From Salinarimonas chemoclinalis (GTDB taxonomy: Bacteria > Pseudomonadota > Alphaproteobacteria > Rhizobiales > Beijerinckiaceae): a stretch of 64,000 nt of DNA. The notes beneath the pieces were generated by a model that saw only the letters and a program-made list of their open reading frames with translations, was not told the DNA's origin and searched no databases. The stretch spans positions 352,264 through 416,263 of the forward strand of contig NZ_JBGMWH010000003.1 of assembly GCF_041514305.1 (NCBI RefSeq), in the 5' to 3' direction. Positions 52,407 to 61,403 of the stretch are shown here, piece after piece. The position numbers were made by a program, and so were the translations under genes. Position 1 is the first letter of the stretch; every line of letters begins with the position of its first letter.

Positions 52407-52462
52407 GGGCGGCGGCGGCCCGTGGTCTAGGTTGGCGCCGTTCCATCTCGGAGGGCCGACAC

Positions 52463-53518
52463 ATGCGCACGATACTCCTCGCAGCCGCCGCGACGATCGC
52501 ACTCGCCGCCCCCGCCGCCGCGCAAGGCACCGCGCCGGACGATGCCGCGCTTCGCGAGGAAGCGCGCTCCTGGTTCGAGGCGATCCCGACGAACCCGCCG
52601 GCGCTCTCCGGCAACGTCGCGACCCGCGCGCGCGTCGATCTCGGCGCGATGCTGTTCTTCGACCCGAGGCTGTCGGCCTCCGGGCTCCTGTCGTGCAACA
52701 CCTGCCACAACGTGGGCATGGGTGGCGTCGACGGACTCGAGGTCTCGATCGGCCACGGCTGGCAGAAGGGTCCGCGCAACGCGCCTACCGTCTACAACGC
52801 CGTCTTCAACGCCGCGCAGTTCTGGGACGGGCGCGCGCCCGACCTCGCCGAGCAGGCGAAGGGCCCGATCCAGGCGGGCGTGGAGATGAACTCGACGCCC
52901 GAGCGGGTCGAGGCGACCCTGCGCTCCATGCAGGGCTACGTCGACGCCTTCGCCGGCGCCTTCCCCGGCGAGGACGACGCGATCTCCTTCGACAACATGG
53001 CGCGGGCGATCGAGGCCTTCGAGGCGACGCTGATCACGCCGAACGCGCGCTTCGACCAGTTCCTGATGGGCGACGACCGCGCGCTCGACGCGCAGGAGAA
53101 GCGCGGTCTCGCCGCGTTCATCGACACGGGCTGCGCCGCCTGCCATGCCGGCGTGAACTTCGGCGGGCAGGAGTACTATCCCTTCGGCGTCGTCGAGCGG
53201 CCGGGGGCGGAGGTGCTGCCGGTCGGCGACCGCGGCCGCTTCCAGGTCACCGAGACGGCGGCGGACGACTACGTCTTCCGCGCGGCCCCGCTGCGCAACA
53301 TCGAGCTCACCGCACCCTACTTCCACTCCGGCGCGGTCTGGGATCTGGAGGAGGCGGTGGCGGTGATGAGCGTCGCACAGCTCGGGACCGCGCTGTCGGA
53401 CGAGGAGATCGCCGACATCACGGCCTTCCTGCGCACGCTCACCGGCGAGAAGCCGATCGTCCAGCATCCGATCCTGCCGGTGCGCACGTCCGAGACGCCG
53501 CTGCCCGAGGACATGTGA
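52463..53518 (+). CDS. Dihaem cytochrome c peroxidase
   Basis: This 351-residue periplasmic protein has a signal peptide (MRTILLAAAATIALAAPAAA) and two haem-binding motifs, C78-NT-C81-H82 and C224-AA-C227-H228. The block GPIQAGVEMN holds the Met region of bacterial CCPs, and the C-terminal FLRTLTGEKP is normal. It reduces hydrogen peroxide with electrons from cytochrome c or an analogue. It starts after GGAGGG and stands alone under an FNR-like box, which agrees with microaerobic expression in related bacteria. Length suits the CcpA group rather than MauG. Confidence 0.93.
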   Translation: MRTILLAAAATIALAAPAAAQGTAPDDAALREEARSWFEAIPTNPPALSGNVATRARVDLGAMLFFDPRLSASGLLSCNTCHNVGMGGVDGLEVSIGHGWQKGPRNAPTVYNAVFNAAQFWDGRAPDLAEQAKGPIQAGVEMNSTPERVEATLRSMQGYVDAFAGAFPGEDDAISFDNMARAIEAFEATLITPNARFDQFLMGDDRALDAQEKRGLAAFIDTGCAACHAGVNFGGQEYYPFGVVERPGAEVLPVGDRGRFQVTETAADDYVFRAAPLRNIELTAPYFHSGAVWDLEEAVAVMSVAQLGTALSDEEIADITAFLRTLTGEKPIVQHPILPVRTSETPLPEDM

Positions 53519-53650
53519 GGCGACGGCGCGCGGGCGATCTCGCGCGCGCACGGGCGCGAACGGACGATCGGCGGGGCGGGTCGTGACGCGGCCCGCCCCG
53601 CGTGCTAGGCGTCCGGCCGTTCTCGACGTCCCCGGTGAGCGAGCCCGTTC

Positions 53651-55024
53651 GTGCCCTGCGGATCCCCCCCTGATCGCCCGCCCCGCTCCGGGACGCGCGA
53701 GCGCCTCTGCGTCCGGGCGGCCGGCGCGCTGCGCGGGCGCGTGCGCCCGCCCGGATCGCCGGAGGACGGGCATGCGGCGCTCGTGCTCGGCGCGCTCGCG
53801 ATAGGCGAGACGGCGATCCGCGGCATGCCCTCGGGCGAGGCGGTCGCGCGCACGGCGCGGGCCTGCCGCGCCCTCGGTGCGCGGGTGACGGAGGGCGACG
53901 CCTCGTGGACCGTCGCCGGGACCGGCGTCGGCGGGCTGTCGGAACCGACGATGCCGCTCGTGATCGACGATGCCGCGCTCGCCCCGATCCTCGGCGCCTG
54001 CGCCTCGCATCCGATCGACGTGACGATCGCCCCGCGCGCCGGCTCGGCGGACGATCCCGTAGGGGCGGGTCTGCGCGAGGCGCTCGCCGCCATGGGCGCG
54101 CGCCTCGCCGTCGGCGCGGACGGCGGGGGCCTGAACGTGCGCGGCGCGCGCGAGGCGATCCCGATCGCGCGCGAGGGCGCGGCCGGCGATGCCGCCACGG
54201 CGCGGGCCGTGCTCGTCGCCGGGCTGAACGCGCCGGGGCGCACCACGGTCGTCGCGCCGGCCGCGGGCCTCGGTGCGCTGCCCGATCTCATGGCTCGCCT
54301 CGGCGCGCGGATCCACCGCGTGCCGCACGGCGCGCACGGGCGCAGCCTCGCGCTCGACGGCCAGCCGGAGCTCGTCGGCGTGCCGCTCGCCCTGCCGGCC
54401 GACCCCGCCTGCACGGCGGCGCTCGTGCTTGCCGCGCTCGTCGTCCCCGGCTCCGACGTGGTGCTCGACGGCCTCGCCCCCGACGGCCCGACGGACGCGT
54501 TCCTGGCGGCGTTGCGGACCCTGGGGGCGGACATCGCCGAGGAGGCGGGCGATCCGGCCGGTCTTCGTGCGGTCCGCGTTCGTGCGGGCGCGCCGGGCGC
54601 GGGAGGCGTGCTCGCGGCGGACGCGGTCGCCGCGCTCGGACCGACCCTCCCAGCCCTCGCCCTCGCGGCGGCGTCCTCCGCCGGCGAGAGCCGCCTCGCA
54701 GGGGCCTGCGCGCCCGATCGCCCGGACGCGCCGCGCATCTCCGCGCTCGCCGCGGGGCTCGCCGCGATGGGGATCGCGCACCGTGCCGTGGGCGACGATC
54801 TCGTCCTCTCCGGCGGCGCCCGGCCGCCCGCGGCGGAGGATATCGTGGTGCCCGCGGCGGGCGACCCGGTCCTCGCCGTCGCGCTCGCCGCCTTCGGTGC
54901 GAGCCTGCCGCGGGGGCTCGCGATCGCCGAGCCCGGCCCGATCGACGCCGCCCTGCCGGATCTCGAGAGACTTCTACGCGCCGTCGGCGCAGAGCTGGAG
55001 GAGACCGCCCGATGGGCTTCGTGA
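53651..55024 (+). CDS. AroA (EPSP synthase) homologue lacking the catalytic residues
   Basis: This 457-residue protein starts at GTG 53651 and overlaps cmk, the usual aroA position in alphaproteobacteria. It aligns with EPSP synthase along its length (VLGALAIGETAIRGMPSGEAV, ATARAVLVAGLNAPGRTTV, ALVVPGSDVVLDGL). But PGDKSISHR reads PGSPEDGHA, with P37 in place of the substrate Lys and A42 in place of the Arg. GNA(A/G)T is replaced by DDAALAP, the S-A-Q-V-K block by G-D-A-A-T-A, and the D/E pair of the second domain is absent, as is DHR. The frame is intact. It is unlikely to make EPSP, so a pseudoenzyme role is inferred and another AroA must exist if the cell makes aromatics. Confidence 0.7.
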   Translation: MPCGSPPDRPPRSGTRERLCVRAAGALRGRVRPPGSPEDGHAALVLGALAIGETAIRGMPSGEAVARTARACRALGARVTEGDASWTVAGTGVGGLSEPTMPLVIDDAALAPILGACASHPIDVTIAPRAGSADDPVGAGLREALAAMGARLAVGADGGGLNVRGAREAIPIAREGAAGDAATARAVLVAGLNAPGRTTVVAPAAGLGALPDLMARLGARIHRVPHGAHGRSLALDGQPELVGVPLALPADPACTAALVLAALVVPGSDVVLDGLAPDGPTDAFLAALRTLGADIAEEAGDPAGLRAVRVRAGAPGAGGVLAADAVAALGPTLPALALAAASSAGESRLAGACAPDRPDAPRISALAAGLAAMGIAHRAVGDDLVLSGGARPPAAEDIVVPAAGDPVLAVALAAFGASLPRGLAIAEPGPIDAALPDLERLLRAVGAELEETARWAS

Positions 55025-55656
55025 TCGCCGTCGACGGACCCGCGGCATCGGGCAAGGGGACGCTCTCCAAGCGCATCGCCGCCCATTACGGGCTCGCGCA
55101 TCTCGACACCGGCCTGCTCTACCGCGCCGTGGCGCGCCTCCTCCTCGACAAGAACCGCCCGCTCGACGACGAGAAGGCGGCGGCGGCCGCCGCCTATGCG
55201 CTGGAGCTCGCCTTCATGGACGAGAGCCGCCTGCGCGGCGCGGAGATGGGGGAGGCGGCCTCGCGCGTCTCGGTGATTCCGGCCGTGCGCGCGGCGCTCC
55301 TCGACCGCCAGCGGGATTTCGCCGCGCAGGCGCCCGGCGCCGTGCTCGACGGGCGCGACATCGGGACGGTGATCTGCCCCGACGCCGACGTGAAGCTCTT
55401 CGTCACCGCGAGCGCCGAGGAGCGCGCGCGCCGCCGCCATCGCGAGCTCGTGGGGCGCGGCGACGCGCCTCCCTACGAGACCGTGCTGGCGGACATCCAC
55501 GCCCGCGACGCCCGCGACCAGGGCCGCGCCACGGCCCCGCTGAGGCCGGCGGACGACGCCGTGCTCCTCGACACCTCCGACCTAGACGTCGAGGGCGCCT
55601 TCGCGCGCGCGAGAGAGATCGTGGAGGCCACGCGCGGCGCTTCGTCGCTCCGGTAA
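55012..55656 (+). CDS. cmk: Cytidylate kinase
   Basis: This 214-residue P-loop kinase phosphorylates CMP and dCMP. It shows GPAASGKGTLSKRIA (residues 9-23), the CMP-binding LDTGLLYRAVA, GRDIGTVICPDADVKLFVTA and RRHRELVGRG. The ATG at 55012 lies inside the end of the AroA-like gene with GGAGGAGA before it, so the two are coupled. The rpsA gene that often follows cmk is not here. Confidence 0.96.
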   Translation: MGFVIAVDGPAASGKGTLSKRIAAHYGLAHLDTGLLYRAVARLLLDKNRPLDDEKAAAAAAYALELAFMDESRLRGAEMGEAASRVSVIPAVRAALLDRQRDFAAQAPGAVLDGRDIGTVICPDADVKLFVTASAEERARRRHRELVGRGDAPPYETVLADIHARDARDQGRATAPLRPADDAVLLDTSDLDVEGAFARAREIVEATRGASSLR

Positions 55657-55745
55657 TCCGCGCACTAGCCCGATCCGCCGACCCGCTGGCATGCTCCTCG
55701 CTTCACCGACGCGCGGGGGGCTCTCCGGAAAGAGGAGGCCGAGCG

Positions 55746-56570
55746 ATGTGGGCGTTGAGCGTTCGCGGGAGATCCCGCACCGGCGGCATGGCCGCCCTGG
55801 TTCTCGCGGTGACGATCGCGAGCCTGAGCTTCGCGCGGCCCGCGCAGGCGGAGACCGAGGTCGACGTCGCGCTCGTGCTCGCCGTCGACATCTCCTTCTC
55901 GATGGACACCGACGAGCAGGAGCTCCAACGCGCCGGCTTCGTCGAGGCGCTGCGCTCGCGCGAGGTGCACGAGGCGATCGGGCGCGGGCTCATCGGCCAG
56001 ATCGCGGTCACCTACGTCGAGTGGGCCGGCGTCGCCGACCGGCACGTCATCGTCCCCTGGACGCTGATCGACGGGCCCGAGAGCGCCGTGCGCTTCGCCG
56101 ACGACCTCGAGTTCGAGCGGATCAACCGGGCGCGCCGCACCTCGATCGCCGGCGCGATCGACTATTCCCTCCAGCTCCTCGAGGAGAGCGGCGTGCGGGC
56201 GCTGCGCCGGGTCATCGACGTCTCCGGGGACGGCCCCAACAACGAGGGCGCCTTCGTCACCGCGGCGCGAGACCGGGCGATCGCTCGGGGCGTGACGGTC
56301 AACGGCCTGCCGATCATGCTCAAGCGGCCCGGCTACCTCGACATCGACGACCTCGACAAGTACTACGTCGACTGCGTGATCGGCGGGCCGGGCGCCTTCG
56401 TCGTGCCGGTGCGCGCACCCGAGCAGTTCGTCGACGCGATCCGCACGAAGCTCGTGCTCGAGATCGCCGGCATCGTCCCGCCGCGCCCGCTGGTGCAACG
56501 CGCCCAGGTGGACCTGCCGACGGACTGCCTCGTCGGCGAGCGGCAGTGGGAGTATCGCAACCGGTTCTGA
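55746..56570 (+). CDS. DUF1194 (von Willebrand A-like) exported protein
   Basis: The product is 274 residues from ATG 55746 after AGGAGG. A signal peptide (MAALVLAVTIASLSFARPAQA region) leads to a vWA-type domain: ALVLAVDISFSMDTDEQ holds the DxSxS metal site, then ARRTSIAGAIDYSLQLL and VIDVSGDGPNNEG. DUF1194 proteins are common in alphaproteobacteria and probably bind a partner through a divalent metal in the periplasm. It lies 89 bp after cmk and 84 bp before dapF. Confidence 0.88.
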   Translation: MWALSVRGRSRTGGMAALVLAVTIASLSFARPAQAETEVDVALVLAVDISFSMDTDEQELQRAGFVEALRSREVHEAIGRGLIGQIAVTYVEWAGVADRHVIVPWTLIDGPESAVRFADDLEFERINRARRTSIAGAIDYSLQLLEESGVRALRRVIDVSGDGPNNEGAFVTAARDRAIARGVTVNGLPIMLKRPGYLDIDDLDKYYVDCVIGGPGAFVVPVRAPEQFVDAIRTKLVLEIAGIVPPRPLVQRAQVDLPTDCLVGERQWEYRNRF

Positions 56571-56654
56571 AGGGGGGCGATGGCGGGCGCGCTCTGGCAT
56601 TCGCGCCGGCCATCGCGCATATAGACGCGAGACCCGACGGCCCGGATCCCGCCC

Positions 56655-57560
56655 ATGTCCCCGCTCGCGCACCGCCGCTTCCTCAAGATGAACGGCATCG
56701 GCAACGAGATCGCCGTGCTCGATCTGCGCGGCACGGACCTGCGCGTGCGCCCCGCCGAGGCGCGGGCGATCGCCGCGAGCGCCGCCTCGCGGTTCGACCA
56801 GCTGATGGTGATCCACGACCCGAGCGTTCCCGGGCTCGACGCGGACCTGCGGATCTACAACGTCGACGGCTCGGAATCGGGCGCCTGCGGGAACGGCACG
56901 CGCTGCGTCGCCTGGGCGCTGGTGCACGATCCGCAGATGGGCGACCCGGCGAAGACGGCGCTCACCCTGCGCACCAGGGCGGGGCTGCTGCCGGTGACGG
57001 TCGACGGCGCGACGACCTTCACGGTGGACATGGGCGCGCCGAAGCTCGCCTGGCAGGACATCCCGCTGCGCGACCCGTTCCCGGACACGCGCTACATCGA
57101 GCTGCAGATCGGGCCGATCGACGATCCGATCCTGCACTCGCCGGCGGCGGTGAACATGGGCAATCCGCACGCGATCTTCTTCGTCGACGACGTCGACGCC
57201 TACGATCTCGCGCGCATCGGCCCGTTGCTCGAGAACCATCCGATCTTCCCCGATCGCGCAAACATCTCGCTCGCGCATGTCCTCTCGCCGACCCGTATCC
57301 GCCTGCGCGTCTGGGAGCGTGGGGTCGGCCTCACCCGCGCCTGCGGCTCCGCCGCCTGCGCGGCGCTCGTCGCCGCCGCCCGCAAGAAGCTCACCGGCCG
57401 CGAGGCCGTGGTGGCGCTCCCGGGCGGGGAGCTGACGATCCGCTGGCGCGCGAGCGACGATCACGTGCTGATGACCGGGCCGGTGGAGCTCGAGCACGAG
57501 GGCCGGCTCGAGGCCTCGCTGTTCGCGGATCTCGCCGTGGACCGCGCGGAGAGCGCCTGA
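56655..57560 (+). CDS. dapF: Diaminopimelate epimerase
   Basis: This 301-residue enzyme interconverts LL- and meso-diaminopimelate for lysine and peptidoglycan. The two catalytic cysteines are visible: C78 in SGACGNGTRC and C230 in LTRACGSAAC. RFLKMNGIGNEIAVLD is the usual start. Its stop overlaps the mtaB start (TGATG), so the two are co-translated. Confidence 0.96.
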   Translation: MSPLAHRRFLKMNGIGNEIAVLDLRGTDLRVRPAEARAIAASAASRFDQLMVIHDPSVPGLDADLRIYNVDGSESGACGNGTRCVAWALVHDPQMGDPAKTALTLRTRAGLLPVTVDGATTFTVDMGAPKLAWQDIPLRDPFPDTRYIELQIGPIDDPILHSPAAVNMGNPHAIFFVDDVDAYDLARIGPLLENHPIFPDRANISLAHVLSPTRIRLRVWERGVGLTRACGSAACAALVAAARKKLTGREAVVALPGGELTIRWRASDDHVLMTGPVELEHEGRLEASLFADLAVDRAESA

Positions 57561-58837
57561 TGGCGCACGCGCCGCCCGAGGGCGGGGACGCGCGCGCCCG
57601 CGTCGAGACCTTCGGCTGCCGGCTCAACCTCGCCGAATCGGAGGCGATCGCCCGCCGCCTCGACGCCGCCGGGCTCGACGACGTCGCCGTGATCAACACC
57701 TGCGCCGTCACCGCCGAGGCGACGCGCCAGGCGCGTCGGGCGATCCGCCGCGTCGCGCGGGAGCGGCCCGGCGCGCGGCTCGTCGTCACCGGCTGCGCCG
57801 CCCAGGTCGAGCCCGACGCCTTCGCGGCGATGCCCGAGGTCGCCCACGTTCTCGGCAACGAGGACAAGCGCGACCCCGCCGCCTGGGCGCGGCTCGCCGC
57901 GGGGGACGCGCCGCGCCGGCTCGTCTCCGACGTGATGCGCGCGCGCGCCGCCCCCACCCCAGACGCCGCGCCGCCGCGCGGGCGCACCCGCGCCTTCGTG
58001 CAGGTGCAGACCGGGTGCGACCACCGCTGCACGTTCTGCGTCATTCCCTTCGGCCGCGGGAATTCCCGGTCCGTCCCCGCCGCGACCGTCGTCGAGAGCG
58101 TGCGCGCGCAGGCCGCGGCCGGAGCCCGCGAGGTGGTCCTCACCGGCGTCGACCTCACCAGCTGGGGCGGCGATCTCGAAGGGGGGCCACGCCTCGGCGC
58201 GCTCGTGAAGGCGCTGCTCGCCGGGGTGCCGGATCTCGCGCGGCTGCGCGTGTCCTCCCTCGATTCGGTCGAGATGGACGACGATCTCCTCGAGGCGATC
58301 GCGACCGAGCCGCGGCTGATGCCGCATCTCCATCTCTCGCTCCAGGCGGGGGACGACCTCGTCCTCAAGCGCATGAAGCGCCGTCATGCCCGCGCCGACG
58401 CGATCGCCCTGTGCGAACGGCTGCGCGCCCTGCGCCCGGAAATCGCGCTCGGCGCCGACCTGATCGCCGGCTTCCCCACCGAGACGGAGGCGATGTTCGC
58501 CCGCTCCCTCGACCTCGTCGCCGAATGCGGGCTCACCCATCTCCACGTCTTTCCCTACTCGCCGCGGCCGGGCACGCCGGCGGCGCGCATGCCGCAGGTG
58601 CCGCCCGAGATCGTCCGCGAGCGCGCCCGGCGCCTGCGCGAGGCCGGCGAGGCGGCGCTCGCCAGCCATCTCGCGACGCATGTCGGCGCGCGTCGCCGCG
58701 TGCTCGCGGAGCGCGGTGGGACTGGCCGCACCGAGGACTTCTCGCTCGTGCGCTTCGCCGCGGAGGCGCCCGAACCGGGCGCGCTCGTCGAGACGACGAT
58801 CGCCGCGACCGACGGACGGTCGCTGCTGGCCGCGTGA
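57560..58837 (+). CDS. mtaB: tRNA threonylcarbamoyladenosine methylthiotransferase MtaB
   Basis: The product is 425 residues from ATG 57560. The UPF0004 domain carries three cysteines (TFGCRLN, INTCAVT, VTGCAAQ) for one 4Fe-4S cluster. The radical-SAM motif C153-DHR-C157-TF-C160 holds the second. LSLQAGDD and FPYSPRPGTPAARM are family blocks. The short INTCAVTAEATRQ pattern is that of MtaB rather than MiaB or RimO; it converts t6A37 to ms2t6A37 in tRNA. The pairing with dapF is common in alphaproteobacteria. Confidence 0.94.
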   Translation: MAHAPPEGGDARARVETFGCRLNLAESEAIARRLDAAGLDDVAVINTCAVTAEATRQARRAIRRVARERPGARLVVTGCAAQVEPDAFAAMPEVAHVLGNEDKRDPAAWARLAAGDAPRRLVSDVMRARAAPTPDAAPPRGRTRAFVQVQTGCDHRCTFCVIPFGRGNSRSVPAATVVESVRAQAAAGAREVVLTGVDLTSWGGDLEGGPRLGALVKALLAGVPDLARLRVSSLDSVEMDDDLLEAIATEPRLMPHLHLSLQAGDDLVLKRMKRRHARADAIALCERLRALRPEIALGADLIAGFPTETEAMFARSLDLVAECGLTHLHVFPYSPRPGTPAARMPQVPPEIVRERARRLREAGEAALASHLATHVGARRRVLAERGGTGRTEDFSLVRFAAEAPEPGALVETTIAATDGRSLLAA

Positions 58838-58839
58838 GG

Positions 58840-59490
58840 TCAGGCCGTCTCCCCCGTCCCCGCCCGCCCCGTGAGGCGGCGGTAGTGCGCCCAGAGCAGC
58901 TTCGCCGCGACGCCCCGCCAGGGCCGCCAGGCCTCGGCCATCGCTGCGAGCGCCTTCGCGTCGGGGCGGGCCTCGAGCCCGTAGATCATCCGCGCGGCCT
59001 CCTGCAGGGCGAGATCCCCCGCGGCGAAGGCGTCGGCGTGGCCGAGGCAGAACAGCAGATAGATGTCCGCCGTCCACGGCCCGATCCCGTGCACGGCGAC
59101 GAGCCGCGCCCGCGCGTCGTCGGCGGGCATGGCGCCGAGGTCGGCGAACGGCAGGGCGCCGCTCGCCACCGCCTCGGCGACGGCTCGCAGCGTGCGGATC
59201 TTCGGGCGCGACAGGCCGACCGCGCGCAGGGTCTCGTCGGAGGCCGCCCGCAGGGCGTCGGCCGTCATCTCCGGCAGCGCCGCCTCGAGCCGCGCGTTGA
59301 TCGCCGCCGCGCTCGCCACCGACACCTGCTGGCCGATCACGATCCAGGCGAGCCCCGCGAAGCCCTCCGGGCGCGTGCGCAGGGCGGGCACCGAGCCCTC
59401 GGCGACGGCGCGCGCCAGCGCGGGATCGCGCGCGACGAGCTCGGCCAGCCCCTCGCGCAACCGCTCCTCGCTGTCGAGACGCGCGTCCAT
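58840..59490 (-). CDS. DNA-3-methyladenine glycosylase II (AlkA-like, HhH-GPD)
   Basis: This 216-residue protein is the catalytic half of AlkA only. The helix-hairpin-helix VHGIGPWTADIYLLF is followed by the catalytic Asp in AAGDLALQ. GLAWIVIGQQVS and SRPKIRTLRAVAEAV are typical. It removes alkylated bases, mainly 3-methyladenine. It is convergent with mtaB, with a 2-bp gap. Confidence 0.92.
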   Translation of the reverse strand: MDARLDSEERLREGLAELVARDPALARAVAEGSVPALRTRPEGFAGLAWIVIGQQVSVASAAAINARLEAALPEMTADALRAASDETLRAVGLSRPKIRTLRAVAEAVASGALPFADLGAMPADDARARLVAVHGIGPWTADIYLLFCLGHADAFAAGDLALQEAARMIYGLEARPDAKALAAMAEAWRPWRGVAAKLLWAHYRRLTGRAGTGETA

Positions 59491-59581
59491 CGCCTATCTC
59501 CAGGGTCTCGCGCGTCCCGCAGGCCGGGACGCATCGTCGGTGACGCCTCGTCGAACCACCTCTCCTGGCGCAGGGTGACCC

Positions 59582-60463
59582 GTGACGCAACCCGTCTTCC
59601 GCTTCGCGCCGAGCCCCAACGGCCGCCTGCATCTCGGCCACGCCTACTCGGCGCTGGAGAACGCCCGGCTCGCCGCGGATCTCGGCGGCCGCCTCGTCCT
59701 GCGCATCGAGGACATCGACACGACCCGCTGCCGCGAGGATCTCGTCGCCGCCATGCTGGACGACCTCGCCTGGCTCGGCATGCCCTTCGAGCCCGCGCCG
59801 CTGCGCCAGTCGACCCGCTTTCCCGCCTACGCGGCCGCGGCGGCGCGGCTGCGGGCGCGCGGGCTCCTCTATCCCTGCATCTGCTCGCGCCGGGAGATCG
59901 CCGACGCCGTCGCCGCGCGGGAGGCGGCGACCGGGGCGCCCGTCCCCCGCGATCCCGACGGCGCGCCGCTCTACCCCCGAAGCTGCCGGGCGCGCGATCC
60001 CGCCGCGGTTCTCGCGGAGGGTCGCCCGGTCGCCTGGCGCCTCGCCATGGACGCGGCCCTCGTCGCCGCGCCGGGCCCGCACGCCTACGCCCGCTTCGAC
60101 GACGGCGGCGCGCACGCCCCCGTCGTCGCCGACCCCGCCCGCTGGGGCGACGCCGTGATCGTGCGCAAGGAGATCGCGACGAGCTACCACCTCGCCGTCG
60201 TCGTCGACGACGCCGCGCAGGGCGTGACCCACGTGGTCCGCGGCACGGATCTCGAGGCCGCGACGGACCTCCACGTCCTGCTCCAGCGCCTGCTCGACCT
60301 GCCGACGCCGCTCTACCGGCATCATCGCCTCGTGCGCGACGCGGCCGGCGAGAAGCTCGCCAAGTCGCTGGGCTCGACGCCGCTGGCCGAACTGCGCGCC
60401 GCGGGCTGGACGCCCGAGGACGTGCGCGCGGCCGTGCGGGACGCGGGGGCCGGCGCACGGTAG
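59582..60463 (+). CDS. gluQ: Glutamyl-Q tRNA(Asp) synthetase
   Basis: This 293-residue GluRS paralogue without an anticodon-binding domain starts at GTG 59582. FAPSPNGRLHLGHAYSAL contains the HIGH-type motif (HLGH), and EKLAKSLGS is the KMSKS counterpart. CICSRREI holds two of the zinc cysteines, and LYPRSCRAR another. It attaches glutamate to queuosine at position 34 of tRNA-Asp. Confidence 0.94.
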   Translation: MTQPVFRFAPSPNGRLHLGHAYSALENARLAADLGGRLVLRIEDIDTTRCREDLVAAMLDDLAWLGMPFEPAPLRQSTRFPAYAAAAARLRARGLLYPCICSRREIADAVAAREAATGAPVPRDPDGAPLYPRSCRARDPAAVLAEGRPVAWRLAMDAALVAAPGPHAYARFDDGGAHAPVVADPARWGDAVIVRKEIATSYHLAVVVDDAAQGVTHVVRGTDLEAATDLHVLLQRLLDLPTPLYRHHRLVRDAAGEKLAKSLGSTPLAELRAAGWTPEDVRAAVRDAGAGAR

Positions 60464-60472
60464 ACGGCGTGC

Positions 60473-61387
60473 TCAGCCCGTCACCAGCCAGAGCCACCCC
60501 GCCATGGTCACGACGGCGAGCGCCGTCGACAGCGCCACCGCGCTCGACGCGAGCCCGACGCCGGAGCGGTAGGTCTGCGCCAGCAGGAAGGCGTTGATGC
60601 CCGAGGGGCAGGCGGCGAACATCACCGCCACCGGGATCCAGGCCTCGGGCACGGGGAAGACGAAGGTCGCCAGCAGCCAGACCAGGAGCGGGTGGAGCAG
60701 GAGCTTGCCCGCCGTGATCGTCGCGGGCAGCGGCAGCCCCGCCGCGAGCCCGTAGCGCGCGAGCGCGATTCCCATCGCGACGAGCGCCGCCGGCGCGGCG
60801 GCGTCCGCCAGCATGCCGATCATCCGCCACAGCGGCTCCGGCACGCCCTCGGCGAAGGGCCGCAGCGCCGCGCCGAGCGCGATGCCGATGATGATCGGAT
60901 GCGTGGCGAGCTTCCTCGCGATGCCGGCGAGCGAGGCGCCGCGCCCCTCGACGAGGAGCGTCGCCGCGCTCATCGTGATCGGCAGGTGGATCGCGACCAG
61001 CAGGAACAGCGGCACGGCAGCGGCGTCGCCGAAGGCCTTGAGGATCAGCGGCACGCCGATCAGCACGGTGTTCGACTGCGCCGCCGAGAAGCCCGCCACC
61101 ACCGTCTCGACCCCCACCCGCCCGAAGGCGTGGCGCGCGAGGAGCCCGACCACCGCCCAGACGGCCGCGAGCGCGAGGAAGTAGGAGGCCCAGTAGCCCC
61201 ACGGCTCGGCCAGCGGGACGTCCCCGCGCGCCAGCGTGTCCAGGATGAGGCAGGGCAGAGCGATGGCGAAGACGAACTGGGTGAGCCCGGTCCCCGCCGC
61301 CTCGTCGATGATGCCGCGCTTGCGGGCGGCGAAGCCGACGAGGACGAGGCCGAAGATCGGCAGGACCACGAGGAGGGCGTCGAGCAT
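60473..61387 (-). CDS. AEC family (auxin efflux carrier-like) transporter
   Basis: This 304-residue membrane protein has about ten helices in two inverted halves. ALLVVLPIFGLVLVGFAARKRGIID opens the first, and FSAAQSNTVLIGVPLILKAFG and FAACPSGINAFLLAQTY are the unwound crossing segments of the family. Substrates of bacterial members are mostly organic acids such as malate or malonate; none can be chosen here. Confidence 0.9.
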   Translation of the reverse strand: MLDALLVVLPIFGLVLVGFAARKRGIIDEAAGTGLTQFVFAIALPCLILDTLARGDVPLAEPWGYWASYFLALAAVWAVVGLLARHAFGRVGVETVVAGFSAAQSNTVLIGVPLILKAFGDAAAVPLFLLVAIHLPITMSAATLLVEGRGASLAGIARKLATHPIIIGIALGAALRPFAEGVPEPLWRMIGMLADAAAPAALVAMGIALARYGLAAGLPLPATITAGKLLLHPLLVWLLATFVFPVPEAWIPVAVMFAACPSGINAFLLAQTYRSGVGLASSAVALSTALAVVTMAGWLWLVTG

Positions 61388-61403
61388 GGACCCGCGGCCG
61401 CCC

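Noticed and set aside
53651..55024. Frameshifted aroA pseudogene
   Set aside because: The frame is continuous over 457 residues with AroA-like spacing. The loss is of residues, not of reading frame.
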